A stretch of 64,000 bases of DNA from Flagellimonas maritima. Lineage in GTDB: Bacteria; Bacteroidota; Bacteroidia; Flavobacteriales; Flavobacteriaceae. Shown here in pieces: positions 48,715 through 56,774 of this stretch. Position 1 is the first letter of the stretch, and each line of letters opens with the position of its first letter. The notes beneath the pieces were generated by a model, which was not told where the DNA came from, did not search any database, and worked only from the letters and a program-made list of their open reading frames with translations. A program made the translations under genes and the position numbers. The stretch is from contig NZ_CP030104.1 in NCBI RefSeq assembly GCF_003269425.1, positions 1,297,501 through 1,361,500 of the forward strand. Reading direction: 5' to 3'.

Positions 48715-49269
48715 ATGACTGCCCTATTATTGATCGATGTACAGCTAGGTTTACAAGAAACCGATTACTATGGAGAAGAACGTAGTAATTTAAATGCAGA
48801 AAAAAACTGTAGCAAACTACTTGATGAATTCAGAAAGGGAAACTTGCCCTTATTTCATGTTCAACACTGCTCCACAAACCCTGAATCTCCCTTACACCCC
48901 ACCAAAAAAGGAAATGCGTTTCATCCTTTGGTTGCGCCAAAAGATGATGAACCGATCATACAGAAAAACGTGAACAGCGCTTTTATAGGAACCGTACTGG
49001 AATCCCAACTTAAGGCAAAAGGGATTACACATTTGGTCATCGCCGGATTGACCACGGAGCATTGTGTTTCTACCTCAACGCGAATGGCTTCAAATCTTGG
49101 CTTTAAAACAACATTGATTTCAGATGCCACGGCCTCCTTCAATAAAATTGGAATTGATGGGGAACCCATATCCGCAAAGACCGTTCATCAAATTGCGTTG
49201 GCCAATCTTAAAGACGAATTTGCAACTATAAAAGATACAGCGACACTCCTGCAAGAACTGGACAATTAG
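48715..49269 (+). CDS. Isochorismatase-like cysteine hydrolase
   Basis: 184 residues. ALLLIDVQLGL holds the catalytic Asp near residue 8, QKNVNSAFIGTVLE the Lys near residue 86, and VIAGLTTEHCVSTSTRMASN the nucleophile Cys near residue 119. Cytosolic hydrolase family including nicotinamidases; the substrate cannot be assigned. Follows the small barrel gene by 28 bases. Confidence 0.9.
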   Translation: MTALLLIDVQLGLQETDYYGEERSNLNAEKNCSKLLDEFRKGNLPLFHVQHCSTNPESPLHPTKKGNAFHPLVAPKDDEPIIQKNVNSAFIGTVLESQLKAKGITHLVIAGLTTEHCVSTSTRMASNLGFKTTLISDATASFNKIGIDGEPISAKTVHQIALANLKDEFATIKDTATLLQELDN

Positions 49270-49320
49270 TCGTAATTTTATTTCGTCTTCATTATGGATT
49301 CATGAATTAATATTGTGAGA

Positions 49321-49462
49321 CCCTGAAATGAATTCAGGGTGACGCCTTAACCTTTATAACTATAAAAAGAAATGATTCTATATTATTATACCAGTATTAA
49401 ATCCAACTGTCACATCGAGCGCAGTCGAGATGTTTTTGTCAACCTTTCGACTGCGTTCAAGG
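49321..49462. repeat. Intergenic palindromic repeat cluster
   Basis: CCCTGAAATGAATTCAGGG at 49321-49339 is a hairpin with flanking GA/TGAC. GTCACATCGAGCGCAGTCGA (from 49409) and CCTTTCGACTGCGTTCAAGG (49443-49462) are inverted copies of the TCGA-type element. They fill most of the 291-base gap after the hydrolase gene; no gene is seen here. Confidence 0.8.
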
Positions 49463-49560
49463 AGACAAAAAGCACATTACAAAAGTATTATAATAGTTTC
49501 TGGTACAATTTCGGATAAGAAAAAAGAAATTTAAACACTCCCCATCATTCAAGACCTTTT

Positions 49561-50667
49561 ATGTTTCGCTTAGCCATTGTTTCCTTTTTAAGTTTCATCA
49601 TGAATTTTTTACCAGTATCAGCCCAAGAAAAACCACTTAGAATTGGTGTTGCAGGGCTTACCCATACCCACGTGCACTGGATTTTGGGACGGGACGATAT
49701 CGGTGATATCGAAATCGTGGGAATTGCGGAACCCAACCGGGAGCTGGCCGAACGCTACGCAAAACAGCACGGCTACTCCATGGATTTGGTGTACAACTCC
49801 CTTGAAGAAATGATCATCGCAACACAACCCGAGGCAGTGACCGCCTTTGGTACCATCCATGAGCATTTGGAAGTGGTCGAAACCTCTGCCCCAAAAGGAA
49901 TCCATGTAATGGTTGAAAAACCGTTGGCGGTCAGTTTGGCACATGCCAAAAAAATGAAAACCTTGGCGGAAGAAAACAGCATTCACCTTTTGACCAATTA
50001 TGAAACCACTTGGTATCCTACCAATCACAAAGCAAAGGAATTGTTGAAAGCGGGCAGCATAGGTGATTTGAGAAAGGTCACGGTTCGTGACGGGCACCGA
50101 GGTCCTGCAAAACTGGGAATCAACAGTGAGTTTTTGGATTGGTTGTTGGACCCGGACGCCAACGGAGGAGGCGCCATCATGGATTTTGGATGTTACGGAG
50201 CCAATTTATTGACTTGGTTGAAAAATGGTGAAAAACCAAATACGGTAACTGCGGTAACCCAACAGTTGCAGGCGAAGAACAACCCAAAGGTAGATGATGA
50301 GGCTACCCTTATTCTCACCTATAATGATTCTCAGGCAATAATAGAGGCCTCTTGGAACTGGCCCATTGGTAGAAAGGATATGGAAATCTATGGTATTACC
50401 GGAGCACTTTATGCGGACAATAGAAATGAATTACGTATTCGTATCGCGGAAGGTTATGATGGTTTTTCCGAAGAAAAAATGAACCTTGCTGAGCGGGAAT
50501 ATCCATTGAACGACCCCTTTTCCCTATTGGCGACCGTAGTAAAAGGGCAACACCAACTTGCTCCCTACGATTTGTCCTCTTTGGAAAACAATATGGTGGT
50601 CATGGAAATTTTGGACGCTGCAAGGGAAAGTGCCAAAAAAGGAAAAACAATCAACCTGAAGAAATAG
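49561..50667 (+). CDS. Exported Gfo/Idh/MocA family oxidoreductase
   Basis: 368 residues with a signal-like N-terminus (MFRLAIVSFLSFIMNFLPVS then AQE). LRIGVAGLTHTHVHWILG is the Rossmann start, HVMVEKPLAVSLAHAKKM holds the catalytic EKP motif, and GGGAIMDFGCYGANLLTWL the substrate His-loop equivalent. NAD(P)-dependent sugar or inositol dehydrogenase-like. Export of this family is unusual but frequent in Bacteroidota. Its stop shares a base with a possible GTG of the TonB receptor gene, so the two are an operon. Confidence 0.88.
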   Translation: MFRLAIVSFLSFIMNFLPVSAQEKPLRIGVAGLTHTHVHWILGRDDIGDIEIVGIAEPNRELAERYAKQHGYSMDLVYNSLEEMIIATQPEAVTAFGTIHEHLEVVETSAPKGIHVMVEKPLAVSLAHAKKMKTLAEENSIHLLTNYETTWYPTNHKAKELLKAGSIGDLRKVTVRDGHRGPAKLGINSEFLDWLLDPDANGGGAIMDFGCYGANLLTWLKNGEKPNTVTAVTQQLQAKNNPKVDDEATLILTYNDSQAIIEASWNWPIGRKDMEIYGITGALYADNRNELRIRIAEGYDGFSEEKMNLAEREYPLNDPFSLLATVVKGQHQLAPYDLSSLENNMVVMEILDAARESAKKGKTINLKK

Positions 50668-50681
50668 TGTTCCCCCAGCCC

Positions 50682-52742
50682 ATGAGAAATCTTTGTCTAA
50701 GTCTTTGTTTTTTATTTTTTATTAAAAGTTGGTGTCAGCAAGTAAAAAACGATACCCTCACCCGCTTGGATGAAATCATCTTGACCGAGGAGGTTATTTC
50801 AAAAAAAGCAGTTGGGATTACTCCTTCCTCAGCTATCGGCACCGAAACTTTTGAACGGTTCAACCCCGTGGACATTCCTTCGGGGATAAATCAAATATCT
50901 GGGGTTTATGTACTTTCAGGTGCGCTCAACACCAATCGTATCACCATTCGTGGGGTTGGGGCACGCACGCCTTTTGGCACCGACAAACTGCGTCTATATT
51001 TTAATGGAATTCCCGTGACCAACGGAACGGGTTTCTCTACCATTGAAGCTTTTGACTTGGAAAATTTGGGATCGCTTGAAGTTATTAAAGGACCCAAAGG
51101 AACAGCCTACGGTGCCAATCTGGGTGGCGCCATTCTCTTGAATACCAAACTTGCCCGCGAAGGAACAACCCGATTGGGTAACAATTTTACCGCAGGTTCC
51201 TACGGTATGTTCAAAAACAATGTCTCCGTCAGTCATCAAGATAAGGGATTCGGCATTAAAGTGAGCTACAATCGTTTGGAGACAGATGGTTTTCGGCAGA
51301 ACAATCGCTTTGTTCGGGATGGGATTCTGGTCAATTCCAATCTTGCCCTGAGTTCAAAAAGCACCCTCGGCATTTTGGTCAACCATATCGATTACAATGC
51401 ACAAATTCCCAGTTCTTTAGGGGAAACCGATTTTAGGGAAGACCCACGCAGGGCGGCCGCCAATTGGTTGGCCGCAAGAGGTTTTGAAGCCAATAAATAT
51501 ACCTTGACCGGCTTGTACCATCACTATCAAATTACGGATAAGCTAAAGAACACTACCAGCGTTTTCTATACCTATCTCGATAAAAATGAACCGCGACCGT
51601 TCAATATTCTGGAAGAAATTACCAACGGGTTTGGGCTACGAAGTCTTTTTGAAGGAAATTTTGGGAAGGCAGAATACGTTCTGGGCGGGGAACTGTACAA
51701 GGACGAATACGAATGGAGCACTTTTAGGAATCTATTTAGAGACCGTGATGGTGATGGTAGCTTTAGGGGGAATCAAATCAGTGAAAACAAGGAATTTAGG
51801 ACGCAGCTCAACCTCTTTGGAACGCTAACCTATCCATTTTCGGCACAATTCTCGGCACAAATGGGGCTTACTTATAACAAAACGGATTACGACTTTCGGG
51901 ACTTGTTCAACACGGGTGCGGACAACACCTCTGCCGAACGAAACTTTGATGATATCCTGCTCCCCAGTTTTGGCTTGCGCTATACCTTCGCCAACGGAAA
52001 TATATACGCCAATGTGAGCCGTGGATTTTCCAACCCCAGTTTGGAGGAAACCCTTACCCCGGACGGCATCATCAATCCCGATATTGCCCAAGAAACGGGA
52101 ACCAGTTATGAATTGGGCAGTAAAATCAATCTTTTTGACCGAAAATTGGTCATTGGAGCAACGCTCTACCGGATGGATATTAAAAATCTTTTGGTCGCCC
52201 AACGCGTGGGCGAAGACCAATTTGTGGGCCGAAATGCGGGGGAGACCCGCCACCAGGGTCTGGAACTGGATGCCAAATACCAAATCCCCATTGCCAAAAA
52301 GATATTGCTTTCCCCGTATATTGGCTATACCTTGAACGACCATCGCTTTGTGGATTTTGTAGATGGTGATGCTGATTTTTCGGGCAATCCGTTGACAGGT
52401 GTTCCAAGACACCGTATTAGCTCGGGTATTGATTTTATGTATATGGAAGGACTTCGTGCAAGCTTGACCCACCTGTATGTGGACGAAATTCCATTGACCG
52501 ATGCCAACACCTTACAAAGTGAGGCGTTTCATGTTTTTAATACCCGCTTAAATTACCGCACCCCTATTGGCAAACATTTCTCCTTAGGCTTAAATTTTGG
52601 CGCCAATAACCTCTTCAATACCCGGTTTGCGCAATCGGTGTTGATCAATGCCAATAGTTTTGGTGGAGCGGAACCCCGTTACTTTTATCCTGGGAACGAT
52701 AGGAACTATTTTGGTGGAGTGCGGTTGGGGTATCTTTTTTAA
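50682..52742 (+). CDS. TonB-dependent receptor
   Basis: 686 residues from the ATG at 50682 (an in-frame GTG at 50667 overlapping the previous stop would add five codons). Signal peptide MRNLCLSLCFLFFIKSWCQ. No carboxypeptidase-like domain. Plug: ISGVYVLSGALNTNRITIRG and LGSLEVIKGPKGTAYGANLG; barrel to the terminal Phe (RLGYLF). A DRDGDGSFRGNQ loop near residue 348 is calcium-loop-like. Siderophore/cofactor type by length. Its last 39 bases are repeated 906 bases downstream. Confidence 0.93.
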   Translation: MRNLCLSLCFLFFIKSWCQQVKNDTLTRLDEIILTEEVISKKAVGITPSSAIGTETFERFNPVDIPSGINQISGVYVLSGALNTNRITIRGVGARTPFGTDKLRLYFNGIPVTNGTGFSTIEAFDLENLGSLEVIKGPKGTAYGANLGGAILLNTKLAREGTTRLGNNFTAGSYGMFKNNVSVSHQDKGFGIKVSYNRLETDGFRQNNRFVRDGILVNSNLALSSKSTLGILVNHIDYNAQIPSSLGETDFREDPRRAAANWLAARGFEANKYTLTGLYHHYQITDKLKNTTSVFYTYLDKNEPRPFNILEEITNGFGLRSLFEGNFGKAEYVLGGELYKDEYEWSTFRNLFRDRDGDGSFRGNQISENKEFRTQLNLFGTLTYPFSAQFSAQMGLTYNKTDYDFRDLFNTGADNTSAERNFDDILLPSFGLRYTFANGNIYANVSRGFSNPSLEETLTPDGIINPDIAQETGTSYELGSKINLFDRKLVIGATLYRMDIKNLLVAQRVGEDQFVGRNAGETRHQGLELDAKYQIPIAKKILLSPYIGYTLNDHRFVDFVDGDADFSGNPLTGVPRHRISSGIDFMYMEGLRASLTHLYVDEIPLTDANTLQSEAFHVFNTRLNYRTPIGKHFSLGLNFGANNLFNTRFAQSVLINANSFGGAEPRYFYPGNDRNYFGGVRLGYLF
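52704..52742 (+). repeat. 39-bp direct repeat, copy 1 (receptor 3' end)
   Basis: Last 39 bases of the TonB receptor gene including its TAA; identical to 53610-53648. It encodes NYFGGVRLGYLF-stop. Confidence 0.95.
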
Positions 52743-52828
52743 TATAGATAGGATTAACTCCATAAAATCTTATGCTTTTCTACTATATTTATAGATGTCT
52801 AGATAAACCAATTTTAATAAAATAAAGT

Positions 52829-53521
52829 TTGCTAAATGCTATGAATAGAAATCTCTTGGTTTTAGTCACTCTCTTAGTTTGTTTTCTTTATTCCTTTGGG
52901 CAAAATTCCGAGACTACAACTATCCAAACTGATACACTTTTTTATCCTAATTACCCCGAAGGAGTTTATGTTAACAAGTCCGATTTTATAAAAAAGACTC
53001 CAAGTCAATTTGATGGCGTATAAGCAGTAAGCCTTTTTGGAAGAGACAGGCTTCCTGAAACTTCCAAAGTGCATAATTGCTATTTCTTTTCAGAGAAAAC
53101 CTCTCAAAAGATTAAAAATGTATTTGCCATATCTTACAACGGTAACCTGTATTTCCAAATTAAAGCAATACTCAAAAACCGGAACAAAGATGATAGAGCT
53201 CAAAGTTCAAGCTTACAGAATTCATTTGTAAGGGCCATCATGGGTGGTGAAAACTATTTATATACCGAAGCCGAATTGGTCAACAAATGGGCTGCAGGTA
53301 CTGCCGTAAACTTTGGAGTCGCTGGAGGGGCGGTTTATCAAGGTCTTATAAAAGGAAAAGGAATAGTTTGGGACTTCAAAAATAAGGAGTTCAATATTTT
53401 TAAATCCTGTAAGGACTATAATGAATTTATTGAACCCAAACTTGAAAATGCTGTACAGCAATGTGAAAAACATCAACCAGATATGCTGCAAGTAAGAGAA
53501 GCTATTTCAATAATCAAATGA
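52829..53521 (+). pseudogene. Exported protein gene broken by an in-frame stop
   Basis: One frame of 231 codons interrupted only by TAA at 53021-53023. The first part is a signal peptide (MNRNLLVLVTLLVCFLYSFG region) and VYVNKSDFIKKTPSQFDGV; after the stop the same frame continues AVSLFGRDRLPETSKVHNCY, then YNGNLYFQIKAIL and a C-terminal AISIIK. A single substitution explains it. I do not recognise the family. It lies inside the unit bounded by the 39-bp repeats. Confidence 0.75.
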
Positions 53522-53609
53522 TTCGTTTAGAACAACGATACCTATCAGGCCTTTACTATTTGATTAAAGAGGCTTTCTTTACGATCCATAAACTATAATT
53601 ATAGAGCTT

Positions 53610-53648
53610 AACTATTTTGGTGGAGTGCGGTTGGGGTATCTTTTTTAA
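53610..53648 (+). repeat. 39-bp direct repeat, copy 2
   Basis: Identical to 52704-52742. Here it is not part of a gene; a 13-bp inverted-repeat structure starts at its right end. Confidence 0.95.
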
Positions 53649-53735
53649 GCATACATTTCTTACTTATATGCGCCCAAGCTGAACCGGGATAACTGGGTAT
53701 TTTTAAAAGGATGTGGACAACGGTATGCTTAAAAA
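53642..53735. repeat. Hairpin at the left edge of the cassette region
   Basis: TTTTTAAGCATAC (from 53643) pairs with GTATGCTTAAAAA (ending about 53735), a perfect 13-bp inverted repeat about 65 bases apart, followed by GTGTTGAT. It could be a decayed attC-like site. The 459-base gap 53522-53980 otherwise shows AT-rich DNA with no gene. Confidence 0.6.
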
Positions 53736-53980
53736 GTGTTGATAATCAAAAAAGAATAGGTTATCATAATTTACCTAAAAACGTGTAAGATAACCTAAGA
53801 TTCTCTTTGGATATACTTACCTTTTTGGCTAGGTTTATATATACAAACGATGATGTCGAATTCGGCTGAACGTTATAATATTATACTGACTTACTGAAAT
53901 CTCTTTATTTTTTTCCCTTCTTTTTTTAGCTTGTTTACGGATTAAAAAGAATTTCAAATAAAATTAAAACCCTATATAAT

Positions 53981-54685
53981 ATGAAATCACTTGAAATTAT
54001 TTTTAGTCTTATAGCTGCAATTTTAACCGCTTTTGTATCATATAAGTGGAAAAACATAGACATACTAGGTAAAATCACATTAATAGCTGTTATAATTGCT
54101 ACGATATTTATTGCTATAAACTCTTTCAGACAAACAAAAAAGGAAGCCTTAATTGAAAGGGTAAATGCTAAATTTGGGGATATTAAAACTAGCAGCTCAC
54201 CAAGAATGCAAATAAAACTGGGAGATAAAGAGTGGGCTGCAGGGTTTGTTACTGTTAGTGGTGTGTTTAGAATAGGTAATTATGGCCCTTGGTTTAAATT
54301 AGGTTATGAAAATAATACATTATTAATTAATTTCATAATAAGAGATTTAAACGGAAAAGTTATAGCAGTAATAGAAGATAACGTATGGACTATTTTTGAT
54401 AATAACTATGAATATAATAATGACGACACTACCTTTGAAATGGTTACTAAAGGAGAAAGAAAGGTGTTTTTTCAAATTAAATATAGAAAAGGGGAGGCTT
54501 ATTTAACTGGATTTTTATTAGATGAAAAAGCTAATGGATTTGCTATTTATGGTATGGAGAAGGGTAAAGGCACTAAGGTAAAACCGATAGGAGAAAACAA
54601 GCAAAATGCTCCAACTCCAACCGATTTAAATATCCCTCGAATATTCAAGTATCCGAGGGGTAAATATTTAGGTGTTAAATTATGA
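53981..54685 (+). CDS. Membrane-anchored protein of unknown function, AT-rich
   Basis: 234 residues. Two N-terminal hydrophobic helices (SLEIIFSLIAAILTAFVSY and LGKITLIAVIIATIFIAI) then a soluble beta-rich domain (VSGVFRIGNYGPWFKLGYEN, LLINFIIRDLNGKVIAVIED, WTIFDNNYEYNN). The base composition is clearly more AT-rich than the chromosome before 52.7 kb, suggesting transfer. I do not recognise a family. It is probably the first gene of the cassette array, between the 53.7-kb hairpin and the attC-like site at 54.9 kb. Confidence 0.7.
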   Translation: MKSLEIIFSLIAAILTAFVSYKWKNIDILGKITLIAVIIATIFIAINSFRQTKKEALIERVNAKFGDIKTSSSPRMQIKLGDKEWAAGFVTVSGVFRIGNYGPWFKLGYENNTLLINFIIRDLNGKVIAVIEDNVWTIFDNNYEYNNDDTTFEMVTKGERKVFFQIKYRKGEAYLTGFLLDEKANGFAIYGMEKGKGTKVKPIGENKQNAPTPTDLNIPRIFKYPRGKYLGVKL

Positions 54686-54772
54686 TTTTTTATTGTTTTT
54701 CAACGCTATCTGAATATTGATAAGCATTAGTAATAAACAAATTACTGCTAAATATATTTTAATTATTTCCAT
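54680..54772 (-). CDS. Possible 30-aa single-helix peptide
   Basis: Reads MEIIKIYLAVICLLLMLINI then a basic tail KNNKKS on the minus strand, overlapping the end of the 234-aa gene by 6 bases. A hydrophobic helix with Lys tail resembles membrane peptides of type I toxin systems, but AT-rich DNA gives such frames by chance. No RNA antitoxin evidence. Confidence 0.25.
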   Translation of the reverse strand: MEIIKIYLAVICLLLMLINIQIALKNNKKS

Positions 54773-54910
54773 AGTTTTATCTTTTTAAATTGTTATTATA
54801 AATAATTATATAGATTTTGTTATCTTTTGCTTCCGACTGTCAGCAATCTGCCCTCCCTCAAAAAATAAAGTATTCAGTATGTCAATGAACTTTTGAACTG
54901 ATAAAGTACT

Positions 54911-55047
54911 GTCAACAACATGGTATATAATTAATTGCTAGTTCAGTTCTTACTTACGAAAATTCTTCCGAATTTTCTAGTCCGTTTTTATTTGCTATTT
55001 TAGTGGTTTAACCACGCAACGAAATCATACACAAACAAGTTCAGGTC
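54911..55047 (+). other. attC-like site c0
   Basis: Starts GTCAAC-AACATGGTATATAATT and ends CATACACAAACAA-GTTCAGGTC. The interior is homologous to site c2: TAATTGCTNGTTC, an apical stem AAAATTC..GAATTTT (54959-54976) and ACCACGCAAC near the 3' side. Marks the end of the 234-aa cassette. R'' to cassette-start match is weak here. Confidence 0.6.
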
Positions 55048-55318
55048 AATTCGGCCGGTGCCGACCCGCGTTGCTATATTTTGCTTCGCAAAATCCCGCC
55101 CCACGGGAAATCGACCTGAACGGAAGCACTGTACCAAATTGGTTTTCCCCCTCTCCAGGTCCGGCGCACGGCCGGATAAGACAGCGCGCAGGGTCGAACT
55201 GACACGAACACCTGGCCATAAGCAATTTGGCACGGCCTTACCCGTATTTTGCCCTTTATGGCTATCTTGGATACCCAACAGAACAAAATCCACGGCCGCA
55301 CTGCGTATAGCGCTTCCG
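55040..55318 (+). other. ORF-less GC-rich cassette c1
   Basis: Begins at GTTCAGGTC (55039-55047) and reaches its own reverse complement GACCTGAAC at 55113-55121, so the cassette body is only about 70 bases and holds no gene. The whole block to 55318 is strikingly GC-rich and palindromic compared with the AT-rich neighbours. Frames across 55000-55337 on both strands are by-products of this composition. The gene-free gap 54686-55386 is made of site c0, this cassette and site c1. Confidence 0.7.
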
Positions 55319-55326
55319 TTGTGTGC
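55113..55326 (+). other. attC-like site c1 (long)
   Basis: R'' GACCTGAAC (55113-55121) is the 9/9 complement of the cassette start at 55039. Arms AACGGAAGC (55119-55127) and GCTTCCGTT (55312-55320) are perfect inverted copies. The inner part has CCAAATTG/CAATTTGG. Site ends in GTTGTGTGC. At 214 bases it is the longest of the array. Confidence 0.75.
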
Positions 55327-55341
55327 AATTTGAGCAAAATT

Positions 55342-55371
55342 TTGTTATAATACCAATTTTTGGTATATTTG
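55342..55371 (+). promoter_or_regulatory. Promoter with operator palindrome of the parDE cassette
   Basis: TTG (55342-55344), 19-base spacer, TATATTTG (55364-55371) is a full Bacteroidota promoter, 16 bases before the antitoxin start. The perfect palindrome ATACCAA-TTT-TTGGTAT (55350-55366) covers the spacer and the -7 box, as expected for an operator bound by the ParD antitoxin. Confidence 0.8.
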
Positions 55372-55386
55372 AGAAAAATATGTCAA

Positions 55387-55638
55387 ATGAACAAAAACAC
55401 ATCAATATCACTCGGAAACTATTTTGACCAATTCGTTCAAAGCCGAATAAGTGAAGGAAGATTTAAAAACGTTAGTGAGGTCATACGTGCTGGACTAAGA
55501 CTTTTAGAGGAAGAAGAAAGTAAAGTCATTGCATTAAAAAACGCAATACAAGAAGGAATTGACAGCGGAATTGCTCACGATTTTGACCCAAAAAAACATT
55601 TGGAATCTTTAAAAGCGAAAAAGCGCTCGAATGGTTGA
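55387..55638 (+). CDS. parD: ParD-family antitoxin (type II)
   Basis: 83 residues from the ATG at 55387 (an upstream in-frame start at 55360 would overlap the -7 box). Ribbon-helix-helix: TSISLGNYFDQFVQSRISEG, then VSEVIRAGLRLLEEEESKV; the C-terminus wraps the toxin (DFDPKKHLESLKAKKRSNG). Autoregulates through the palindrome at 55350. It overlaps the toxin gene by 8 bases. The pair forms one cassette, which would resist loss from the array. Confidence 0.93.
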   Translation: MNKNTSISLGNYFDQFVQSRISEGRFKNVSEVIRAGLRLLEEEESKVIALKNAIQEGIDSGIAHDFDPKKHLESLKAKKRSNG

Positions 55639-55930
55639 ATATAAACTGACCAACAAAGCTGTCGAGGATTTATCTAAGATTTGGGACTATACATTTGAAG
55701 TCTGGTCTGAAAAACAAGCTGACAAATATTACGATGGACTAATTTCTAACTGTGAAGAAATCGCAGAAAATCCAGAGTTGGGAAAAAACTATGAAGGAAT
55801 ATCCAAACAACTTCTCGGAATGAAAACAAATCGACACATAATATTTTACAGAACGGCGGAAAAAAATTATGTTGAAATAACGAGGATATTGCACGAACGA
55901 ATGGATTTAAAGAACAGAATAACCGAATAA
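55631..55930 (+). CDS. parE: ParE/RelE-superfamily toxin
   Basis: 99 residues: VEYKLTNKAVEDLSKIWDYT, YDGLISNCEEIAENPELGKN and the C-terminal NRHIIFYRTAEKNYVEITRI with LHERMD, typical of ParE toxins (gyrase-targeting) in the RelE fold. Six bases after the stop the cassette-end repeat GCACACAAC begins. Confidence 0.93.
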   Translation: MVEYKLTNKAVEDLSKIWDYTFEVWSEKQADKYYDGLISNCEEIAENPELGKNYEGISKQLLGMKTNRHIIFYRTAEKNYVEITRILHERMDLKNRITE

Positions 55931-55935
55931 AAACT

Positions 55936-56070
55936 GCACACAACAATGGCTATAAGTAATTGCTTGTTCTCGCCTACTTCTGAAAATCCTCACGGATTTT
56001 CAGTTCGGTGTGTACTTGCAAAAGTTAGTGCTAAACCACGCAACTGTTCATAGCCGAGACCGTTAGCCAC
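55936..56070 (+). other. attC-like site c2
   Basis: R'' GCACACAAC (55936-55944) is the exact 9/9 complement of the start of this cassette, GTTGTGTGC at 55318. Inner arms GGCTAT (after AAT) and ATAGCC (before GAGACC) pair. Apex TGAAAATCC..GGATTTTCA (about 55980-56001). Ends in GTTAGCCAC (56062-56070). 135 bases. Confidence 0.88.
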
Positions 56071-56081
56071 AATTAGAAAAA

Positions 56082-56594
56082 ATGAACGGAATAACATTTA
56101 TAGAGAATTATATTGACAATCCAACCGAATTGTTTAATAGTTTAAAAAACAATGTTGAATGGGATGAGAGAATGTCTGCTCGCAAAACAGCGAGTTACGG
56201 AAAAGCATATAATTATTCTCAAATTAGTTATCCTTTTCAAGAGTTTACGGCTGAATTGAATGAAATAATTGAAAAGATAAATAACACACTGAATTTCAAA
56301 CCGAATAATTGTTTAATTAATTACTATTTGGGCGGTAAATCTAAAATGGGATTTCACTCTGACCAAACAGATATTTTAGAGGAGAATACAGGAGTTGGAA
56401 TAGTTTCTATTGGAGAAACCAGAATATTAAGGTTTAGGAATATTGAAAATCGCGATATAATAAAAGACTTTGAACTTCCTTCAGGTTCATTCATTTATAT
56501 GACAAATGAATTACAAGACGAATGGCAACACTCAATTCCGAAATCTGAAACTGAAAACGGAAGAATGAGTTTGACATTTAGAAAGATAAAATAA
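56082..56594 (+). CDS. AlkB-like Fe(II)/2-oxoglutarate dioxygenase
   Basis: 170 residues. NCLINYYLGGKSKMGFHSDQ carries the His-x-Asp iron ligands, EWQHSIPKS the distal His, and MSLTFRKIK the Arg that binds 2OG at the C-terminus. GIVSIGETRILRFRN is the jelly-roll centre. AlkB-type proteins remove alkyl groups from nucleic acid bases; this one is short, so the exact target is open. A single-gene cassette whose start codon is 12 bases after the GTTAGCCAC repeat; no own promoter seen. Confidence 0.85.
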   Translation: MNGITFIENYIDNPTELFNSLKNNVEWDERMSARKTASYGKAYNYSQISYPFQEFTAELNEIIEKINNTLNFKPNNCLINYYLGGKSKMGFHSDQTDILEENTGVGIVSIGETRILRFRNIENRDIIKDFELPSGSFIYMTNELQDEWQHSIPKSETENGRMSLTFRKIK

Positions 56595-56596
56595 CT

Positions 56597-56753
56597 GTGG
56601 CTAACAATGGCTATAAGTAATTGCTAGTTCTCGCCTACCCTTCGGCTCCGCTCAGGGCTGGCTAAATCCACTCGGAATTGCTAAAGTCCGTGCCAAACCG
56701 AAAAACAGTAACTTAAAAACCGTAACCTACGGCTATACGAGACCGTTAGCCTT
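56597..56753 (+). other. attC-like site c3 (chimeric)
   Basis: R'' GTGGCTAAC (56597-56605) is the exact complement of GTTAGCCAC that opens this cassette. The left half resembles site c2 (AATGGCTATAAGTAATTGCT) but the right half resembles c4 (CTACGGCTATACGAGACC), so the second arms do not pair. The apex contains CCCTTCGGCTCCGCTCAGGG (56638-56657). Ends GTTAGCCTT (56745-56753). Confidence 0.82.
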
Positions 56754-56774
56754 CATTCAACCAAACTTAACTCA

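Noticed and set aside
51825-52472. 215-codon frame opposite the TonB receptor gene
   Set aside because: Shadow of the receptor coding sequence; codon pattern follows the plus-strand gene.
55000-55337. Overlapping open frames of 87-97 codons on both strands
   Set aside because: They fall in the GC-rich palindromic cassette and attC-like site; both strands are open because of composition, and none has a recognisable domain.
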